From: JAAUTT01 sp963846585
GTDB lineage: Bacteria; Bacteroidota; Bacteroidia; Bacteroidales; JAAUTT01
Assembly: GCA_963846585.1 (NCBI GenBank)
Contig: CAWJWO010000010.1
Coordinates: forward strand, 12,869 to 76,868
Length of the DNA: 64,000 nt
Direction: 5' to 3'
Part shown: in pieces, positions 8,580-17,153 of the stretch
Layout of the letters: each line of letters opens with the position of its first letter
How positions within the stretch are numbered: the first letter of the stretch is position 1
Position numbers and translations under genes: made by a program
The notes under the pieces: model-generated
What the model was told of the DNA's origin: nothing
The model's input: the letters and a program-made list of their open reading frames with translations, nothing else
Databases searched by the model: none

Positions 8580-10000
8580 TATTTTAAGAACTCCTGGAAC
8601 CAGCATGCGGAATCCTTAACAACCCTCAGCTGGGTTTTAAAATCATTATAGATTATCCCGAACTTTGGCTGGTAACCATAAGTCCATTCGAAATTATCAA
8701 TCAGAGTCCAAATGAAATAACCTGAAATGTTAACGCCTTCATTTTTTGCCTTTAATACGGATTTAATATAATTTTTAAAGAATTTGATCCTTTCAGTATC
8801 ATGAATTGATCCTGCATTCAGATGGTCTGTAAAGGCCGCGCCATTTTCGGTAATAATTATTTCTTTTACCGGATACCTTGAGAATTGTTTAATAATTTCG
8901 TATAAACCTTCGGGATAAACTTCCCATCCCATCCGGGTATATTCTGTAGTTTTATCGTGGTGTTTTACCTGGTTGGCCCATATGTACGGGACAATACCGG
9001 CTTTACCTATAACTCTGAAATAGTTTTGCAATCCTATAAAATCGAAGTCGAATTTCAGCTTTTCCTCATCGCCGGGTTGTATATGATTCTCAATCTTTTT
9101 TAAAAACGGAAGGTCATTTACCGGATAGCCCATTCCAAGAGTTGGTTCAATAAACAGACGGTTCAGTAGTACGTCGATGCGTTTGGCCGCCTTTTCATGT
9201 TTCGGAATCTGTTTATAAGGCTCTACGTAGGAACATGATAATGCATTTCCAATCCTGGCATTTTTCACATTAGATCGTATCACCCTGCCACCTTCAGCCA
9301 TAGAAAGCATTACGTTATGCACTGAAGATAGGAAACTGTTTAAACCTATATGACCGGGGGCATGTAAACCGGTGAAATATCCCAATATTGTAATAGCGGC
9401 CGGTTCGTTAATAACGATCCAATTTTTTACCCTGTCGCCAAATCTTTGTGTACAAAGATTCGTATAATCTGAAAACCAACCTACTATATCACGGGATTTC
9501 CAGCCACCTTTATCTTCAAGCATCTGTGGCAAATCCCAGTGATACAATGTAAGCCAAGGAGTGATACCTTTTTCCAGGCAGGTATCAATTACATTATTGT
9601 AAAAGCCTATCCCTTTTTCATTGACCCGACCCGTTCCTTCCGGCATAACCCTTGACCAGGCAACTGAAAACCGGAAATTTTTAAAGTTAAGGTCATTTAC
9701 CAGTGAAATATCATTTTTGTATAAATGATAAAAATCAGAAGTTATGTCAGCATTGCTTCTGTCTTTAATACGGCTCTCCTTTTCATGAGTAAACCTGTCC
9801 CATATTGATTCTCCTTTGCCGTCGGTATTCCAGGCACCTTCAGATTGAAAGGCTGATGTAGTAATCCCCCATAGAAAAGAAGGCCCAAACATTTCTTTTG
9901 TTAACTCAGGGTCGGATTGAAATGCTTTGGCAATCCAACTGCTAAGGTACAATCCTGAAACACCTGTACCCAATATTTTTAGAAAATCCGACCTGTTCAT
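8579..10000 (-). CDS. Exported GH1 beta-glucosidase
   Basis: The 473-aa protein is a full-length GH1 TIM barrel. The acid/base Glu 199 lies in INEPAA and the nucleophile Glu 385 in IITENGAAF. SFLWGITTSAFQSEGAWN near 41-58 is the family N-terminus. An extra N-terminal stretch, MNRSDFLKILGTGVSGLYL, looks like a Tat-type leader lacking the second Arg, suggesting periplasmic location, which is unusual because most GH1 enzymes are cytosolic. It would release glucose or related sugars from beta-glycosides. No other polysaccharide gene adjoins it; the GH26/esterase pair is 35 kb away. Confidence 0.9.
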   Translation of the reverse strand: MNRSDFLKILGTGVSGLYLSSWIAKAFQSDPELTKEMFGPSFLWGITTSAFQSEGAWNTDGKGESIWDRFTHEKESRIKDRSNADITSDFYHLYKNDISLVNDLNFKNFRFSVAWSRVMPEGTGRVNEKGIGFYNNVIDTCLEKGITPWLTLYHWDLPQMLEDKGGWKSRDIVGWFSDYTNLCTQRFGDRVKNWIVINEPAAITILGYFTGLHAPGHIGLNSFLSSVHNVMLSMAEGGRVIRSNVKNARIGNALSCSYVEPYKQIPKHEKAAKRIDVLLNRLFIEPTLGMGYPVNDLPFLKKIENHIQPGDEEKLKFDFDFIGLQNYFRVIGKAGIVPYIWANQVKHHDKTTEYTRMGWEVYPEGLYEIIKQFSRYPVKEIIITENGAAFTDHLNAGSIHDTERIKFFKNYIKSVLKAKNEGVNISGYFIWTLIDNFEWTYGYQPKFGIIYNDFKTQLRVVKDSACWFQEFLK

Positions 10001-10095
10001 GCACTATAGAAATTAATTTTTTAAAAACCTAAAAATATACTTAAAAGTTTATTTTCTTTCTATATTCAAAAATATAGATGATAATAAGAAAACTT

Positions 10096-10103
10096 TATCT
10101 TTG
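10096..10103 (+). promoter_or_regulatory. Candidate Bacteroidota -7 box TATCTTTG
   Basis: TATCTTTG fits the TAnnTTTG -7 consensus of Bacteroidota and lies 17 nt before the ATG at 10120. No clear -33 TTTG is visible. Confidence 0.45.
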
Positions 10104-10119
10104 AAGTTAAAATTGACTA

Positions 10120-11205
10120 ATGAAGGAAATTGAAGAAAACCCGTTTAAAAGATTAAGAGGAATAAGGATTCTTTATCCTTTGGTTATCGGGTTGGGAGTA
10201 GTTATATTTTTCTATATTAAGGATTATAATCCCAAAGCGATTAATTTATTAAGGTTTACAACCAGGACCTTTTTGTTTATTGGGCTTGCCTTTTTATTCA
10301 TGATAATGCGCGATATAGGGTATATGATCCGTATCAGGATACTCTCAAGTAAGGAATTATCATGGATACAGGCTTTCAGGGTAATAATGCTTTGGGAATT
10401 TTCTTCTACTATTTTACCTTCAGCTGTGGGAGGTACTACTATTGCCCCGTTATTTATCAACAAAGAAGGGATTTCACTTGGAAGGAGCACTGCAGTGGTA
10501 CTTGCGACATCTTTTCTTGACGAATTATATTTTATAATTATGTTTCCACTGTTACTTTTGGTTATTACTACTCATAAACTTTTTGCTGTTGGTGTTCATG
10601 GGGTTGGAGGGGAGGTTTTTTCGCTTACAAACGAGTTTTTATGGTTTGCAGTCATTGGATATTCTTTAAAATTTGTTTATGCCCTTTTCCTGAGTTATGG
10701 ACTTTTTGCTAATCCGCGGGGTTTAAAATGGTTATTAATGGCTGTATTTAAGATTCCTTTCCTTCGTCGCTGGCGTTATGGTGCTAATGTTACTGGTAAT
10801 GATATTATAACCAGTTCAATTGAACTTAGGAATAAACCATTTTCTTTCTGGGGAAAAGCCTTTGGTGCTACTTTTTTCTCATGGAGTTCCCGTTACCTGG
10901 TTGTTAATGCTTTATTCCTCGGATTCTTTAAAGTTTCTGATCATTTTCTGCTATTTGCCCGACAGCTGGTTATGTCAAATATGCAGCTTGTAGCCCCAAC
11001 TCCAGGAGGAAGTGGCTTTTCGGAGCTTATTTTTAGAAAGTACCTTGCCGATTTTGTGCCTGCAGATCCGGTACTTGTAAGTGGCATTATTATTATAATT
11101 GTTCTTTTATGGCGTTTGGTGAGTTATTATCCTTATCTTATAATTGGTACCATAATTCTGCCTTCCTGGCTAAGAAAACATATGGGCAATAGATTAGGAC
11201 AATAG
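10120..11205 (+). CDS. Lysylphosphatidylglycerol synthase-type transmembrane (UPF0104) protein
   Basis: The 361-aa integral membrane protein has about eight hydrophobic segments. The patterns ILPSAVGGTTIAPLFI (about 104-119) and PTPGGSGFSELIF (about 296-308) are the conserved loops of the LPG_synthase_TM/AglD-like family (PF03706), which includes the flippase half of MprF. The C-terminal aminoacyltransferase half of MprF is absent, so a lipid or isoprenoid-glycan flippase-like role is the best guess. It is not obviously in an operon. Length is normal for the stand-alone family. Confidence 0.75.
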   Translation: MKEIEENPFKRLRGIRILYPLVIGLGVVIFFYIKDYNPKAINLLRFTTRTFLFIGLAFLFMIMRDIGYMIRIRILSSKELSWIQAFRVIMLWEFSSTILPSAVGGTTIAPLFINKEGISLGRSTAVVLATSFLDELYFIIMFPLLLLVITTHKLFAVGVHGVGGEVFSLTNEFLWFAVIGYSLKFVYALFLSYGLFANPRGLKWLLMAVFKIPFLRRWRYGANVTGNDIITSSIELRNKPFSFWGKAFGATFFSWSSRYLVVNALFLGFFKVSDHFLLFARQLVMSNMQLVAPTPGGSGFSELIFRKYLADFVPADPVLVSGIIIIIVLLWRLVSYYPYLIIGTIILPSWLRKHMGNRLGQ

Positions 11206-11327
11206 GATTAAAGGATGGTAGGATAATCGGTAAGCAGGTGGTAAATAATTATGAAATAAGTTCATATAACTAATTATTATATAATAGTTTTTTATTAATT
11301 TAGGATTAAATAATATAAAATAATTTG

Positions 11328-11361
11328 AAAATTTGAAAATGTGCAAATTTGAAAATTAAAA
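11328..11361. repeat. TTTGAAAA word array
   Basis: The array TTTGAAAATTTGAAAATG followed by TGCAAATTTGAAAATT precedes the first CheR gene. The same composite recurs at 50397-50438, before a differently functioning gene. A shorter relative forms the last codons of ccsBA near 29090-29106. Confidence 0.6.
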
Positions 11362-11382
11362 TAGCAGATTCCATTTTAAAGT

Positions 11383-12243
11383 ATGAATATAACAAGCCTT
11401 GAATTAGACCTTTTTTTAAATGCATTGCGTAATTATTCCAACTATGATTTCAGGGAATATTCTGATAAATCCTTAAAAAGGAGGCTGGCAAAAGTCTTGA
11501 CAGATTATAAACTGGAAATTCAGGCACTTATTTTACAGATGAGGTCAGATCCTCTATTTATCGAAAAAGTTGTAAAAGATATTACGGTTAATACTACCGA
11601 GTTATTCCGTGAACCGCATATCTGGCAACATGTAAAATATATATTACTTCCAAAATGGGAAAATCAACAGAATATTAATATATGGCATGCAGGTTGTTCA
11701 TATGGGCAGGAGGTATATTCCATGCTGATGATTATTAATGAATTAGGCATGCTTGATAAAGTCAGGTTATATGGAACTGACCTGAATACAGATGTAATTT
11801 CTTATGCAAAAAAAGGAATTTACAGGTACAGGTTTAATATTTCTTATTTGGATAATTTTGATAAAGCACTTAAAGAAAATCCTTTTAATTATGATGAATA
11901 TTTTGATATACCATACTCGAAATACTTTGAAATTAATAATGAAAAAGATTTTATTAAAATGAATCCTTTCCTGGTGGATAAACCAATTTTTAAAAAACAC
12001 GATCTTGTTAAGGATGGCAACATCTTCTATTTAAAATTTGATCTTATTGTTTGCAGAAATGTAATAATTTATTTTAATTATGAACTTCAGAACAAGGTTT
12101 TCGATCTGTTTTATAATAACTTATATGATCATGGTTTTCTTTGGTTAGGTATGCATGAATCTATATTAGGACCTTTTGCTGCCAAATTTGAAAAGTTTGG
12201 TCATTTTTACCAAAAAAAAGATAGTATATTTTTTTCTAAATAG
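11383..12243 (+). CDS. CheR-type protein-glutamate methyltransferase
   Basis: The 286-aa protein has the full CheR layout: an N-terminal helical domain (1-80) with NTTELFRE (70-77), then the SAM-binding fold with HAGCSYGQEVYS (102-113), GTDLN (131-135) and DLIVCRNVIIYFN. It should methylate Glu side chains of a receptor using SAM. It is the first gene of a long collinear locus on the plus strand. No CheA, CheW, CheY or classical methyl-accepting receptor is near, so its target is probably one of the PAS/GAF proteins encoded next to it (inference). Confidence 0.9.
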   Translation: MNITSLELDLFLNALRNYSNYDFREYSDKSLKRRLAKVLTDYKLEIQALILQMRSDPLFIEKVVKDITVNTTELFREPHIWQHVKYILLPKWENQQNINIWHAGCSYGQEVYSMLMIINELGMLDKVRLYGTDLNTDVISYAKKGIYRYRFNISYLDNFDKALKENPFNYDEYFDIPYSKYFEINNEKDFIKMNPFLVDKPIFKKHDLVKDGNIFYLKFDLIVCRNVIIYFNYELQNKVFDLFYNNLYDHGFLWLGMHESILGPFAAKFEKFGHFYQKKDSIFFSK

Positions 12244-12286
12244 AATCAATTAAAATGAATATATTTATTAAATGCTATTTTAAGTG

Positions 12287-14977
12287 ATGACATTAATAAA
12301 TCAAAATATAAAACCGAAACTAAATATTATTATAGGCTCGGTAATTCTTTTACTTCTGTTGATTTTAATAATCCAGTATAATAATTACTATTATACCCGA
12401 AAAGCTTTGGTTATTAGTGAACAGATAAACAAAACACAGATATTGCCGGAACAGGTTACCAACCTGCTTAATCAATTTAAAAACAGTGATCTTTTAAATG
12501 ACAGGATTTTATCAGGCAATAAAATTTCTTCCCTTGACTCAATAAATATTCTCCTATCCAAATATTGTTTAGTTATCGATAGTTTGTTAAAATCAAACGA
12601 TTTATCGCTTAAAAATAAAACAAAAGCAAAATTTAAAAGTATTATTGAAGATTGCAATAGTTTAAAGTCTAAGGACATACAATTAAAAGAAGAAATATTG
12701 CAGCGTGGGCTATATTATTCAGGTAAATCAGGTGAATGGCAAAGATTTGGGAATTATTTGCAGGAACTTAGTTTTGCTATTCAAAATCCTGAATTAATCA
12801 GGGAGATATCTTCCGTTACCAGGCAACAGCTGGAGTATCAGGTGACAAAATCAAGCAAGCAAATTGCTGTTATACTTGATCATATAGATGCTTTAAAAAT
12901 TTCCCTAAATTCTAAAAAATCAGTTATAGTAAAGGGAATGGATGAAACATTCCGTCTGAAGTTTATAAATGAACTGGAATCTTTTTCAGTATTAACACAA
13001 TCTTTGTATAAATTTGACACAAGACTTGGAATCTGTGGTTCGGAAGGCCTGTTGGGAGAAGTAAATTTTCAGGCAGGATTAATCCGTGATAAATCCAAAG
13101 AAGGATACATACTGATAAATAAAAATATCAACCAGGCGTTCTTAAATTCATTGATAATTAAAATATTTATAATTATCGTATTAGCAGTTTTATACTTCAT
13201 ATTCCTTTACAAATTTTCCAGTTTAATAATTATATCTGTAAAACGAATTAAAGCATTTACAGCTGAACTGGTGCAGGGAAAGCTTCCTTCAACCATTAAA
13301 CTGACTGGCAGTGCCGAGTTATCAGAGATAGGGGAATTATTAAACAATTTTATTGTCAGTTTAAATGAGAAGATAAGGTTTGCTGCGAACATTGGAACCG
13401 GAAATCAAGCAGTAAACATGGTGCCGTTAAGTGAAGATGACACTTTAGCCAATGCTTTGCTAAACATGGAAAAAAGTCTGAATAAAGCTGCCGAAGAGGA
13501 TGAAAAGTATAAGATTGAAGAACAGAAAAGGGCCTGGTCGAACGAAGGATTAGCTAAATTCAGCGAGATACTTAGAATGCAAACCAATGACCTGACTATA
13601 CTTTCCGATGAAATCATTTCACATTTGGTAAGGTATGTAGGTGCAAATCAGGGTGGGATATTTTTGTACAATGATGAAGACTTATCCAATATTCAATTAG
13701 ATCTTATTTCAGCATTTGCATACGATCGTAAAAAATTTCTTAAAAAAAGAATTAAAATTGGTGAAGGACTTGCCGGTACATGTGCACAGGAAAAACAAAC
13801 AATTTTCCTGACAGATATTCCTGACAATTATTTTGAAATTGCTTCAGGACTGGGAGATGCTGCCCCGAGGAGCCTGTTATTGGTTCCTATGAAGACTCAG
13901 GAAGCTATATTTGGTATCATAGAATTGGCTTCATTTAATGTTTTTAAGAATCACGAAATTGAGTTTGTAGAGAAAATAGCCCAAAGTACTGCATCAACAT
14001 TTGCTTCGGTAAAAATTAATATAAATACGACACGTTTACTGGAACAATCTAAGAAACAAGCCGAAGAAATGGTTCAGCAGGAAGAGGAAATGCGCCAAAA
14101 CCTGGAAGAACTGCAATCAACTCAGGAAGAATCAGCCCGCAGGGAAGCAGAAATTAATAGCTTAATACATGCCGTAGATATTTCTTCCCTGGTAGTACAA
14201 TGCGATGTTGATGGAAGAATTATTGAGATTAATAAGAAATTTGCCACTATGCTGAATTTCAGCCGTGATGAATTGATTAACAGGACTTTAAAAAGCATTT
14301 TTTCTTTTGACCATGAAAACGAAGAATTTTATAACCTTCTTAAATCGCTTAAACAGGGTAATAGCGTAGTAAGAAATGAGCAGATAAATCATTTGAATGG
14401 GACGGTTGATTTTTATCTTGTACATTATTCCCCAATTCTTGATAATGAAGGTAAACCATATAAGGTACTTGGAATTGCTTCAAATATAACTGATACAAAG
14501 AATTTAGAAACAAATCTGCATAATAAGCAAGAAATACTTTCAACAACCGAGTTTAATTTCAAACAATATAAAAGTTTAGTTAATAGTGGCTTTATAAATT
14601 GCGAACTAAGCCCGATTGGAGAAATACTGGAAGTAAACGATAATTACATCGAAGCTTTGGGATACCACCGGCACGAATTGATAGGTAAAGATTACAGGAT
14701 ATTCCTTCAACCTGATGAATCCAAGCAATTCGAATTAATCTGGATGGAGGTCCATAAAGATAAAACTTATCATGGAGTAATAAAACGTACAAGGCCAACA
14801 GGCGATCAAATTTGGCTAATAGCAAGTTATGTGCCTTTTAAAGATGATCAGGGGGTTATTCAAAAAATTCACTTATTTGGAATGGATATTACTGAAAAGA
14901 AACTTAAATATCAGGTTTTAGAAGATGCTAATAATGAAATAGAACGTCTTAAAAAAATGATAAGTAACCAACTTTGA
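12287..14977 (+). CDS. Membrane GAF/PAS sensor protein without kinase domain
   Basis: From ATG 12287 (a GTG sits 3 nt upstream) the protein has 896 aa. A membrane helix at about 13-31 and a second at about 290-312 enclose a helical periplasmic domain. A HAMP-like linker (about 313-365), a GAF domain (about 430-580, with GEGLAGTCAQEKQTIFLTDI), an E/Q-rich coiled coil (about 585-625) and two PAS domains (about 630-745 and 765-880) follow. It ends without a kinase, cyclase or receiver domain. It probably passes a signal by protein contact, and the coiled coil is a candidate substrate for the flanking CheR/CheB enzymes. Confidence 0.8.
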   Translation: MTLINQNIKPKLNIIIGSVILLLLLILIIQYNNYYYTRKALVISEQINKTQILPEQVTNLLNQFKNSDLLNDRILSGNKISSLDSINILLSKYCLVIDSLLKSNDLSLKNKTKAKFKSIIEDCNSLKSKDIQLKEEILQRGLYYSGKSGEWQRFGNYLQELSFAIQNPELIREISSVTRQQLEYQVTKSSKQIAVILDHIDALKISLNSKKSVIVKGMDETFRLKFINELESFSVLTQSLYKFDTRLGICGSEGLLGEVNFQAGLIRDKSKEGYILINKNINQAFLNSLIIKIFIIIVLAVLYFIFLYKFSSLIIISVKRIKAFTAELVQGKLPSTIKLTGSAELSEIGELLNNFIVSLNEKIRFAANIGTGNQAVNMVPLSEDDTLANALLNMEKSLNKAAEEDEKYKIEEQKRAWSNEGLAKFSEILRMQTNDLTILSDEIISHLVRYVGANQGGIFLYNDEDLSNIQLDLISAFAYDRKKFLKKRIKIGEGLAGTCAQEKQTIFLTDIPDNYFEIASGLGDAAPRSLLLVPMKTQEAIFGIIELASFNVFKNHEIEFVEKIAQSTASTFASVKININTTRLLEQSKKQAEEMVQQEEEMRQNLEELQSTQEESARREAEINSLIHAVDISSLVVQCDVDGRIIEINKKFATMLNFSRDELINRTLKSIFSFDHENEEFYNLLKSLKQGNSVVRNEQINHLNGTVDFYLVHYSPILDNEGKPYKVLGIASNITDTKNLETNLHNKQEILSTTEFNFKQYKSLVNSGFINCELSPIGEILEVNDNYIEALGYHRHELIGKDYRIFLQPDESKQFELIWMEVHKDKTYHGVIKRTRPTGDQIWLIASYVPFKDDQGVIQKIHLFGMDITEKKLKYQVLEDANNEIERLKKMISNQL

Positions 14978-14992
14978 AAATTTTTAATCGAT

Positions 14993-15814
14993 ATGATTGA
15001 AATTGGAATAGTCGAAACACGCAATATCATTAGAGTAATAGCAGATACATATAACTATGACTTTAACGATTATGCATTGACTTCCTTTAAACAGCGGTTA
15101 GAAAGGATCATTGAGCAACATAATATTAAATTGGTTGATATTTTTTTAGAAAGGCTCGTAAAAGATAAAAAGTTTTTTGAATTTGTAATTAATAATATTG
15201 AAGTTCCTTCCACAGAGATGTTTCGCGATCCGTCTATCTGGAGAATTATCCGTGACGAACTGTTGCCCTCCTTAATGAATGAGGCCAATAATGAAATAAA
15301 AGTATGGCTTCCAAATTCTGTGTCCGGTGATGAGCTTTTCTCATTTTGTATTGTATTGCGCGAAATGGGGATTCTCGATAAAGTTCAAATATTTGTGTCA
15401 GCTTTGAGCAGTAGTAGTATTGATACAATAAAATCAGGCTTATTAATGAGCAATAAAATTGAGATCAGTAACGATAACTATATCAGATTTAATGGTAAAA
15501 ATCATCTTTCTGATTATTATTCAATTATAGATGGTGAAGCAATTCGTGATCTTTCTTTAATAAAAAATGTTACATTTTTTAAGCAGGATGTTTCTTTAAA
15601 TCCTGTTCCACAGGGTATTAAATTAATTCTATTTCGTAATAAGATGATTTATTTCAATCAAACGCTGCAAAGCAAGATTGTGAAAATGTTATATAATAAT
15701 TTACAAGCTAACGGTATCTTAATTATTGGTGTAAAGGAAACGCTCAGCAATTTGTTCGGTTCTCATGAATTTTCATTGATTTATAGTTCGGAAAGCATTT
15801 ATAAACATAAATGA
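14993..15814 (+). CDS. Degenerate CheR-like protein
   Basis: The 273-aa protein aligns along its length with the CheR at 11383-12243 (RNIIRVIADTYNYDFNDYALTS, STEMFRDPSIW, YFNQTLQSKIVKMLYNNL). The SAM pocket has decayed: HAGCSYGQEVYS reads LPNSVSGDELFS (106-117), GTDLN reads VSALSS (135-140) and CRNVIIYFN reads FRNKMIYFN. The reading frame is intact, so it is probably a kept non-catalytic paralogue, perhaps a binding or regulatory subunit, rather than a pseudogene. Its stop codon overlaps the CheB start as ATGA. Confidence 0.75.
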   Translation: MIEIGIVETRNIIRVIADTYNYDFNDYALTSFKQRLERIIEQHNIKLVDIFLERLVKDKKFFEFVINNIEVPSTEMFRDPSIWRIIRDELLPSLMNEANNEIKVWLPNSVSGDELFSFCIVLREMGILDKVQIFVSALSSSSIDTIKSGLLMSNKIEISNDNYIRFNGKNHLSDYYSIIDGEAIRDLSLIKNVTFFKQDVSLNPVPQGIKLILFRNKMIYFNQTLQSKIVKMLYNNLQANGILIIGVKETLSNLFGSHEFSLIYSSESIYKHK

Positions 15815-16371
15815 AAATGTACAAAGCAATTGTTATAGGTGGATCTGCAGGAAGCTTTCAGATAGTAACCAGAATACTAAGTGTATTGCCTGATACATTA
15901 AATATGCCTGTTTTCCTGAGTTTACACAGGTTAAAACATATTAGATCAGGCTTTCTGGAAGCACTTTCTTTAAGATCTAATCTTCCTATAATTGAACCGG
16001 ACGATAAAGAACAAATAAAATCCGGAATAGCTTATCTGGCTCCTGCTAATTATCATATGTATATAGAGCTGGGTAACAGAATTGCCCTTTCAACTGAAGA
16101 TCCTGTGCATCATTCCAGGCCATCCATAGACCTGTCTTTTATTACTGCTTCAAATGTTTACAGGGATAAACTAATAGGGATTATTTTATCAGGAGCAAAT
16201 AGTGATGGAGCAGTGGGACTAAAAAAAATTAAAGAAAATAACGGGCTTGCAATTGTACAGGACCCGGATGATTGCCAGGTCAGGACTATGACTGAAACTT
16301 CAATGAAAATAACCAAAGTTGATCACGTTTTTAAATCAGAAGATATTATTAAATTTCTATTAACATTATAA
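15811..16371 (+). CDS. CheB-type protein-glutamate methylesterase, no receiver domain
   Basis: The 186-aa protein is only the CheB catalytic domain. GGSAGS (10-15) carries the nucleophile Ser 12, His 39 lies in LHRLKH and Asp 132 in SGANSDGAVGL, the classical triad. The N-terminal receiver that regulates chemotaxis CheB is missing, so activity must be controlled another way or be constitutive. It overlaps the degenerate CheR by 4 nt. Together with the first CheR it forms a methylation/demethylation pair within the signalling locus. Confidence 0.88.
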   Translation: MKMYKAIVIGGSAGSFQIVTRILSVLPDTLNMPVFLSLHRLKHIRSGFLEALSLRSNLPIIEPDDKEQIKSGIAYLAPANYHMYIELGNRIALSTEDPVHHSRPSIDLSFITASNVYRDKLIGIILSGANSDGAVGLKKIKENNGLAIVQDPDDCQVRTMTETSMKITKVDHVFKSEDIIKFLLTL

Positions 16372-16377
16372 GCTGAT

Positions 16378-17145
16378 ATGAATTTTAACAACCGATACAA
16401 AACCTTTAATCTCTTAATTTTTATACTATTTGAATTGATTGTGATATTATTATTTATCACTGTAAACAATGAATTTATTAAGATTGCATCGGGGCCAAGA
16501 GTATTGACAGGATTTATGTTTTTATTAGTTATTTCATTTGGTTTGGTTATGTTTATTCTGGTTGATAAAAAACAAATAATTCCTGTTGAAGGTACCGGGA
16601 AAATTCTTGAATCGTCAATACCTGAGTCAAAGGATACGGATATTAAAGATATAAAGGAAACAGAGGGGAGATTGGAAGAAAAGGAGATTGATTTAAGCCG
16701 TATTTTACCTCAAGATGCTGTAACAATTGAAAAATATGCCGAAAAACTTTTAATAAACATGGCTGATGAATTTAATATAGTTCAAGCTCTTTTTTATTAT
16801 AGAAAGGAAGGAACTGATATTTTTAAATGCAGAGCCCAATATGCCTATTATTCTGACACTAAACCCTCCGATTTTAAAATGGGGGAAACTCTTAACGGGC
16901 AGGCAATAAAAAATAGAAAAACAGTATCTCTTGCAAAAATACCGGATAACTATTTTACTATTGTTTCAGGATTAGGCAAAGGCATTCCGCGCGAGATAGT
17001 TTTTTTGCCTGTTATCTTTGAAGATAATGTAATTGGGTTAATTGAATATGCAACGTTTTCCACATTTGATTTCAAAACAGAAAGAGATCTTAACTTAATA
17101 GCTGCAAAAGCCGCGGGAGCCTTAGTACAATTAAATAAAAAGTAA
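16378..17145 (+). CDS. Membrane-anchored GAF-domain protein
   Basis: The 255-aa protein has two membrane helices (about 11-29 and 41-61), a charged linker (EKEIDLSRILPQD) and a single GAF domain (about 115-252) with MGETLNGQAIKNRKTVSLAKIPDNYFTIVSGLGKGIPREIVFLPV. This closely follows the GAF pattern in the sensors at 12287 and 17154, including PDNYF-I-SGLG, so the three GAF domains probably share ancestry and perhaps a ligand. No output domain is present. It lies 6 nt after CheB and 8 nt before the phosphatase gene, clearly in the same operon. Confidence 0.75.
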   Translation: MNFNNRYKTFNLLIFILFELIVILLFITVNNEFIKIASGPRVLTGFMFLLVISFGLVMFILVDKKQIIPVEGTGKILESSIPESKDTDIKDIKETEGRLEEKEIDLSRILPQDAVTIEKYAEKLLINMADEFNIVQALFYYRKEGTDIFKCRAQYAYYSDTKPSDFKMGETLNGQAIKNRKTVSLAKIPDNYFTIVSGLGKGIPREIVFLPVIFEDNVIGLIEYATFSTFDFKTERDLNLIAAKAAGALVQLNKK

Positions 17146-17153
17146 ATCTAATT

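Noticed and set aside
14993..15814. Degenerate CheR as a pseudogene
   Set aside because: The frame is intact, overlaps cheB by 4 nt and keeps the structural parts of the fold, so it was called a coding gene.
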